In this document: in pieces, positions 60,437-64,000 of the stretch
Layout of the letters: every line of letters starts with the position of its first letter
Position numbering within the stretch: the first letter of the stretch is position 1
Source: Silene conica
Taxonomy: Eukaryota; Streptophyta; Magnoliopsida; Caryophyllales; Caryophyllaceae
Assembly (NCBI GenBank): GCA_029255685.2
Contig: CM055315.2
Span: 54,031,358-54,095,357, forward strand
Reading direction: 5' to 3'
DNA: 64,000 bases
The notes under the pieces: model-generated
Told to the model about the DNA's origin: nothing
The model's database searches: none
What the model saw: only the letters and a program-made list of their open reading frames with translations
Made by a program: the position numbers and the translations under genes

Positions 60437-61939
60437 CTATTTTTTCTGGTCCGTTTTGGTCGGAAGTTGACCCGAAGCCCTAGTATCATTCTTGCCCGCG
60501 ATTTGAGCAATCTGAGACTCTAACATCTTCATCCCTGCCTCTCTAGCCTGAGATTCCTTCTGAACCAACCCAATAAGATTTTGGATAAGAGTGTCGGTGT
60601 TGGGTGGTGGATTTGAAGGTGGTTGAGGGCTGAAGGGTGGTTTTTGGAAACCTTGCTTATGTGGGGGGATATATGTGGAATTTTGCTGAGGTTGCATATG
60701 TTGTGGGTTAAGAACATTCTGGCTTGTCCACCTCAGGTTGGGGTGGACATTATTATTATTCGGGTCATAGAAATTATTCCCACGATAATGTTGAAAAGCG
60801 GCACATGTTTCATTGGATGAAGTACAGAATTTTGACACGTGCCCTTCTCCACCGCACCTCTCACAAGCAAAGGGTCCATCTTGAACGACGTTCACCTGGT
60901 AAATACCGCCCTTGCTTCCACTTCCTAGATCGAATTTTCCTCCAGCCTCTAATTTTTCCAATTTGGCCGTCAAGGCCTCAATTGCTGATAGGTTGTATTC
61001 AGATTTCCTTTGATTTCCTCTGGAAGTGCCATGCTCAGCACGGTGTACAACAACATCCTCTATCAATTTGAGACCCTTAGTCTCTCCTGAATTATCTTGG
61101 AATCTCCCATTAGCTGCAGCATCTAGATAGGCCCTGTTGTCATCATAGAGGCCATTGTAGAACTGGTTGCAAAGAAACCATTGTTCGAATCCGTGATGTG
61201 GTATGGATCGAACAAGTCTCTTGAACCTGTCCCACGCCTCACTAAAATCCTCATTGGGGCCTTGCTTGAAATTTGTAATCTGCGCCCTTAGAGCATTGGT
61301 CTTTGATGCAGAATAGTATTTCCTGTAGAATGCTAAGGCTAAGGTATTCCAATCTGTGACTCCCGCAGCAGTGCAGTCTAAATCTCTGTACCACTCCCTC
61401 GCAGCGTCCCTAAGAGAGAAGATAAACATGGTCTGCTTAATCTGGTCCTGCGTCACTCCTTCTGGGGGTGCAATAGAGCATATGTAATCTGTGAAGATTT
61501 CAATATGCTTTACAGCATCCTCATTGGCCGAGCCTCCAAATTGGTTTCTTTCAACCATAGTAATGTAGGCAGGCTTGGCCTCGAATGGCTTCCCAGTACC
61601 TGCAGGTAAAGTGAACCCTTTGTATAGGTCCTTTGCCTGAGGCATGGAGTGACTGGCAATAGTAGCTTCTTCTGCCATATTTTCTTCTTCTTTTGGAAAA
61701 ACTGGAAAGTAGGTAAAAGGTGGTGTTTTTGGTGAAGGTGGATTGTTGGGTGAATTTGTTTGTGAAGGTGGTGTTTTTGGTGAAGATGGTAAAGATGGTT
61801 GTTCGAATAAGTCTTCTTGAAATAAGGAAGATGGTGAACCTCCTTCCTGATTTGCTAGAAGTTGCTTTCTCCTTTCTCTAAGAGTCCTCTCAAGCTCGTG
61901 GTCCAGTGGTAGGAGTTCTCCTTGAACTGACCTGCGCAT
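60437..61939 (-). CDS. gag: Athila-like gag of element B
   Basis: 500 residues, intact. It starts MRRSVQGELLPLDHELERTLRERRKQ, parallel to the start of A's gag. A proline/serine-rich spacer (about residues 35-85) is followed by the gag core (FEAKPAYITMVERNQFGG, IEIFTDYICSIAPPEGVTQDQIKQTMFIFSLRDAAREW, WNTLALAFYRKYY, FSEAWDRFKRLVRSIPHHGFEQWFLCNQFYNGL). A CCHC knuckle CERCGGEGHVSKFC follows at about residue 360, then a glutamine/proline-rich tail. It ends at TAG with a conserved continuation beyond it. It should form particles; enzymes must come from elsewhere. Confidence 0.93.
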   Translation of the reverse strand: MRRSVQGELLPLDHELERTLRERRKQLLANQEGGSPSSLFQEDLFEQPSLPSSPKTPPSQTNSPNNPPSPKTPPFTYFPVFPKEEENMAEEATIASHSMPQAKDLYKGFTLPAGTGKPFEAKPAYITMVERNQFGGSANEDAVKHIEIFTDYICSIAPPEGVTQDQIKQTMFIFSLRDAAREWYRDLDCTAAGVTDWNTLALAFYRKYYSASKTNALRAQITNFKQGPNEDFSEAWDRFKRLVRSIPHHGFEQWFLCNQFYNGLYDDNRAYLDAAANGRFQDNSGETKGLKLIEDVVVHRAEHGTSRGNQRKSEYNLSAIEALTAKLEKLEAGGKFDLGSGSKGGIYQVNVVQDGPFACERCGGEGHVSKFCTSSNETCAAFQHYRGNNFYDPNNNNVHPNLRWTSQNVLNPQHMQPQQNSTYIPPHKQGFQKPPFSPQPPSNPPPNTDTLIQNLIGLVQKESQAREAGMKMLESQIAQIAGKNDTRASGQLPTKTDQKK

Positions 61940-62038
61940 AAGATGGAAACTACAAGAAAATGGTGAGAAGGTTTAAGGAACAAAAACTTCCTTAAACAAA
62001 GAGAAACAAAAACAAAAACAATAAACACTGGCGCCACC

Positions 62039-62056
62039 TCCCCGGCAACGGCGCCA
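62039..62056 (-). promoter_or_regulatory. Primer binding site of element B (tRNA-Asp type)
   Basis: Minus strand TGGCGCCGTTGCCGGGGA, 5 bp from the end of the right LTR; it matches the primer site of element A. Confidence 0.9.
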
Positions 62057-62061
62057 AAATT

Positions 62062-63620
62062 TGATGCCCGTCGTTGAGGGTACCAAAGATAAAATTTATA
62101 ATTCCTAAACTTAAACTATAGATAGTGAAAGTCAGGGTCGAACCACAGAGAGGTGGGGAATGTTTATTGTTTGGTGTTAATGTTTAAAGGTAACAAATTT
62201 GGGGGTTTTGATTGTTGATTACTAAGTCTAAGCAAAGAATTAAAATAAAACAAGAAATAAAGATGAGAATAAAATATAATAAAAGGGATGCTAGGATGTT
62301 TGGGGTAATAAATAGCTAAGGTAATATAAATCCTAAGGTCAACATGTATTGCAGTCGCGTAAGGGGTGTAACATAACTTTTTAGGTCTATGCTACCTAAT
62401 AGCTCCTTTCGGCCTATGCTATTAGTTCCTAGGTCTCACAATTATTGGGTGTCAACAATAAGGGTGATTCCTAAATCTTAGGTCACATACCTTTCAGTCT
62501 TAAGTAACCTAGCCGTCTTAAGGTGTAAACCAATGCCCTTCCCGTATCTCTCAATCTTGGGTAGGTCATTACTAACGTCCTACAATTCTCCTTTCAGTCT
62601 CATTGTAGGATATTATAGTCAACAAGGAAAGACGAAACAAGATACATACGCGGGTGGTCGACCGACCAACTATTCCAGTCGGCCGACCACAGCCTCGGTC
62701 GACCGACCCACTATTTGAGTCGGCCGACCGCGGCTCTGCTACAAGTCGGTCTTGGAATTTCTACTACCTACGCATATTCATCCCCTACATCCTAACATAT
62801 GAAATTTAGCTACTCATGGTTATTAAGACGATTATAAAAACGGGAATAAACATGGTAAACATAGTAAATAATCTAAACATGCGAGATTCAATAAAGCTTG
62901 AGAATTCTATCTTAATTGAATGCAATAGTAATAAGAACAATAATAAAGCTAGATTAAAAGAGTAATTACCAAAATCGGAATTAGGGCAGAAAGGAACAAA
63001 CTTTATTGAATGCTTGGGAATTATCGAAAGATTACAAAACTAAAATTCTTCTAAATAAAACTTGATTATTGAATATGAATATGTCTTGATAAAAGCTGGA
63101 TGTGTATTGATACCCAAACCCTAATCACAAGATTAGTTTATATAGGGCCAAAGATTAGAGTTTCCTAAAGACTCCTACTTCTAATTTATTTCCGAAACTG
63201 TTCCTGGGCTTCGCTGAGGTCGGTCGACCACTTTGGTGGGTCGGTCGACCTCTTTCACGGGCTTAGTTGAATTCTGGGCCTTTATTCAAAATTCGGACTT
63301 TATAGAAATTATGCCTGGTCGGCCGACCCGTTTAGTTGGTCGGTCGACCGCATCCGCAAGGAATTCTTCGGTTTTCTTCTCGCTTTGACTTCTGGTACTT
63401 AAATAAAGACTCCAGTTGACTTTCCATCGTTCCTTAATTATGCAAAAGACTCGAGGACATGAATTTGGTGCTAAATCGTCCATTTTCCGCATAAATCTGC
63501 AAAAGTGCATAAAAATACGAAAGTACAAGATTGTTGGGAAATAAAGGCTAAAACATAGTAAATGAGCGACCAAATGCGTGTAAAAATAGATGAAAAACAT
63601 CATAAAATAGACACGCATCA
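62062..63620 (-). repeat. 5' LTR of element B (right copy)
   Basis: 1559 bp. It has motif clusters at 62656-62729, 63218-63250 and 63317-63349, all at +9403 from the left copy. Confidence 0.93.
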
Positions 63621-63625
63621 AAAGA

Positions 63626-64000
63626 CCCAACAATTGAGAAGCCAAATCACGGGGTTCCGTCAAAATGGTAATGAAAGCTTGTTTGAAGCATGGGAGAGGT
63701 ATAAAGAGTTACAAAGGCAATGTCCTCATCATGGGTTGGATCCTTGGTTTCTTGCAATCACATTCTACAATGGTTGTTGTGCCGAATCACGCCGAGTTTT
63801 GGACTCCGCTAACAATGGGAGATTCGACCAAATTGATACGGAACTTGCTCATGCTACCATTGAATCCATGGCGGTGCATGACTCACAATACGCCAACACT
63901 CGCAACATCCCATTCAAGGCAAAGGAGGAGGACCCAAACGTGTCTCTTTTGAAAGCTCAAATAGCTCTCCTCCAGCAACAAGTTGATAATCGGGGATCAA
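63626..64000 (+). pseudogene. gag: Athila-like gag of element A, second part
   Basis: Resumes the gag core interrupted at 52658: QLRSQITGFRQNGNESLFEAW, ERYKELQRQCPHHGLDPWF and AITFYNGC, then NNGRFDQIDTELAHATIESMAV and a KAQIALLQQQV coiled segment. Open to the window edge; the zinc knuckle is not yet reached. It matches the corresponding part of B's gag in order and spacing, so A and B are related but clearly diverged. Confidence 0.9.

Larger units (their letters stand above)
52659..63620 (-). mobile_element. Athila-like element B: complete, young, gag-protease only
   Basis: Two 1559-bp LTRs (52659-54217, 62062-63620; TGATGCCCG...ACGCATCA) are flanked by AAAGA (52654-52658 and 63621-63625). 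They differ at eight substitutions by eye and no indels. The primer site next to the right LTR puts the element on the minus strand. Minus-strand order: LTR, primer site, gag (61939-60437), protease (about 60436-56248, split by a solo LTR), about 2 kb of non-coding DNA with hairpins, polypurine tract, LTR. There is no RT, RNase H, integrase or envelope-like frame. Paired 12-bp GGTCG motifs are spread over LTRs and interior. It is inserted in gag of element A. Confidence 0.93.

Overview
This is plant nuclear DNA, most likely from a eudicot. It has spliced genes for a two-zinc-pair ribosomal protein eS26, a chloroplast-type type II peroxiredoxin, an AT-hook (AHL) protein and a type 1 lipid-transfer protein. 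It also has plant-type TTTAGGG repeats, (TA)-flanked Stowaway MITEs, tRNA-derived SINEs and several kinds of LTR retrotransposon. The base composition is AT-rich. I cannot fix the family or species from sequence alone.

Layout. 1-20.7 kb is a nest of retrotransposons. An old Copia (Tork-like) pol on the + strand (RT fragment at 1369, C-terminal part at 14893-15774, 3' LTR at 16561) is split by a minus-strand Gypsy element (5' LTR 12109-14892 with tRNA-Met primer site). That element is itself split by a young, complete, gag-only Copia element (3177-11463, 5-bp TSD TATAA). A decayed Gypsy pol, an LTR scrap and a degenerate ACGAG-rich array follow. 20.8-22.4 kb is a Mutator-type MITE carrying a Harbinger-like element inside its right end.

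22.7-46 kb is a gene island. It holds AHL (5 exons, +), a conserved acidic small protein (31232, +), peroxiredoxin IIE (32318, -), eS26 (37249-39196, 5 exons, -) and nsLTP1 (45534-45982, -). These are separated by a LINE 3' end, SINEs, Stowaway MITEs, hAT- and MULE-like elements and a solo Gypsy LTR. The genes look independent; no operon-like grouping is expected or seen.

48-64 kb is again nested retroelements: a 5'-truncated Copia pol (-), then an Athila-like Gypsy element A (+; tRNA-Asp-type primer site, gag). A's gag is split by a young complete Athila-like element B (-; 52659-63620, TSD AAAGA). B has only gag and protease, and its protease is split by a 2.8-kb solo LTR (TSD TAAAG).

Most unusual signals. 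(1) Element B carries many copies of a 12-bp motif (GGTCGGTCGACC, its complement, or the palindrome GGTCGGCCGACC). They come in pairs separated by 9 bp (21-bp start-to-start) with unrelated spacers, in LTRs, 3' noncoding DNA and the gag-protease junction, and in no other element in the window. (2) B also has three purine-tract-plus-hairpin modules. (3) Four related Copia LTRs share a U3 palindrome whose arms differ in sequence but stay complementary. (4) The gag-only Copia shares a long 3' noncoding module with a pol-bearing relative.
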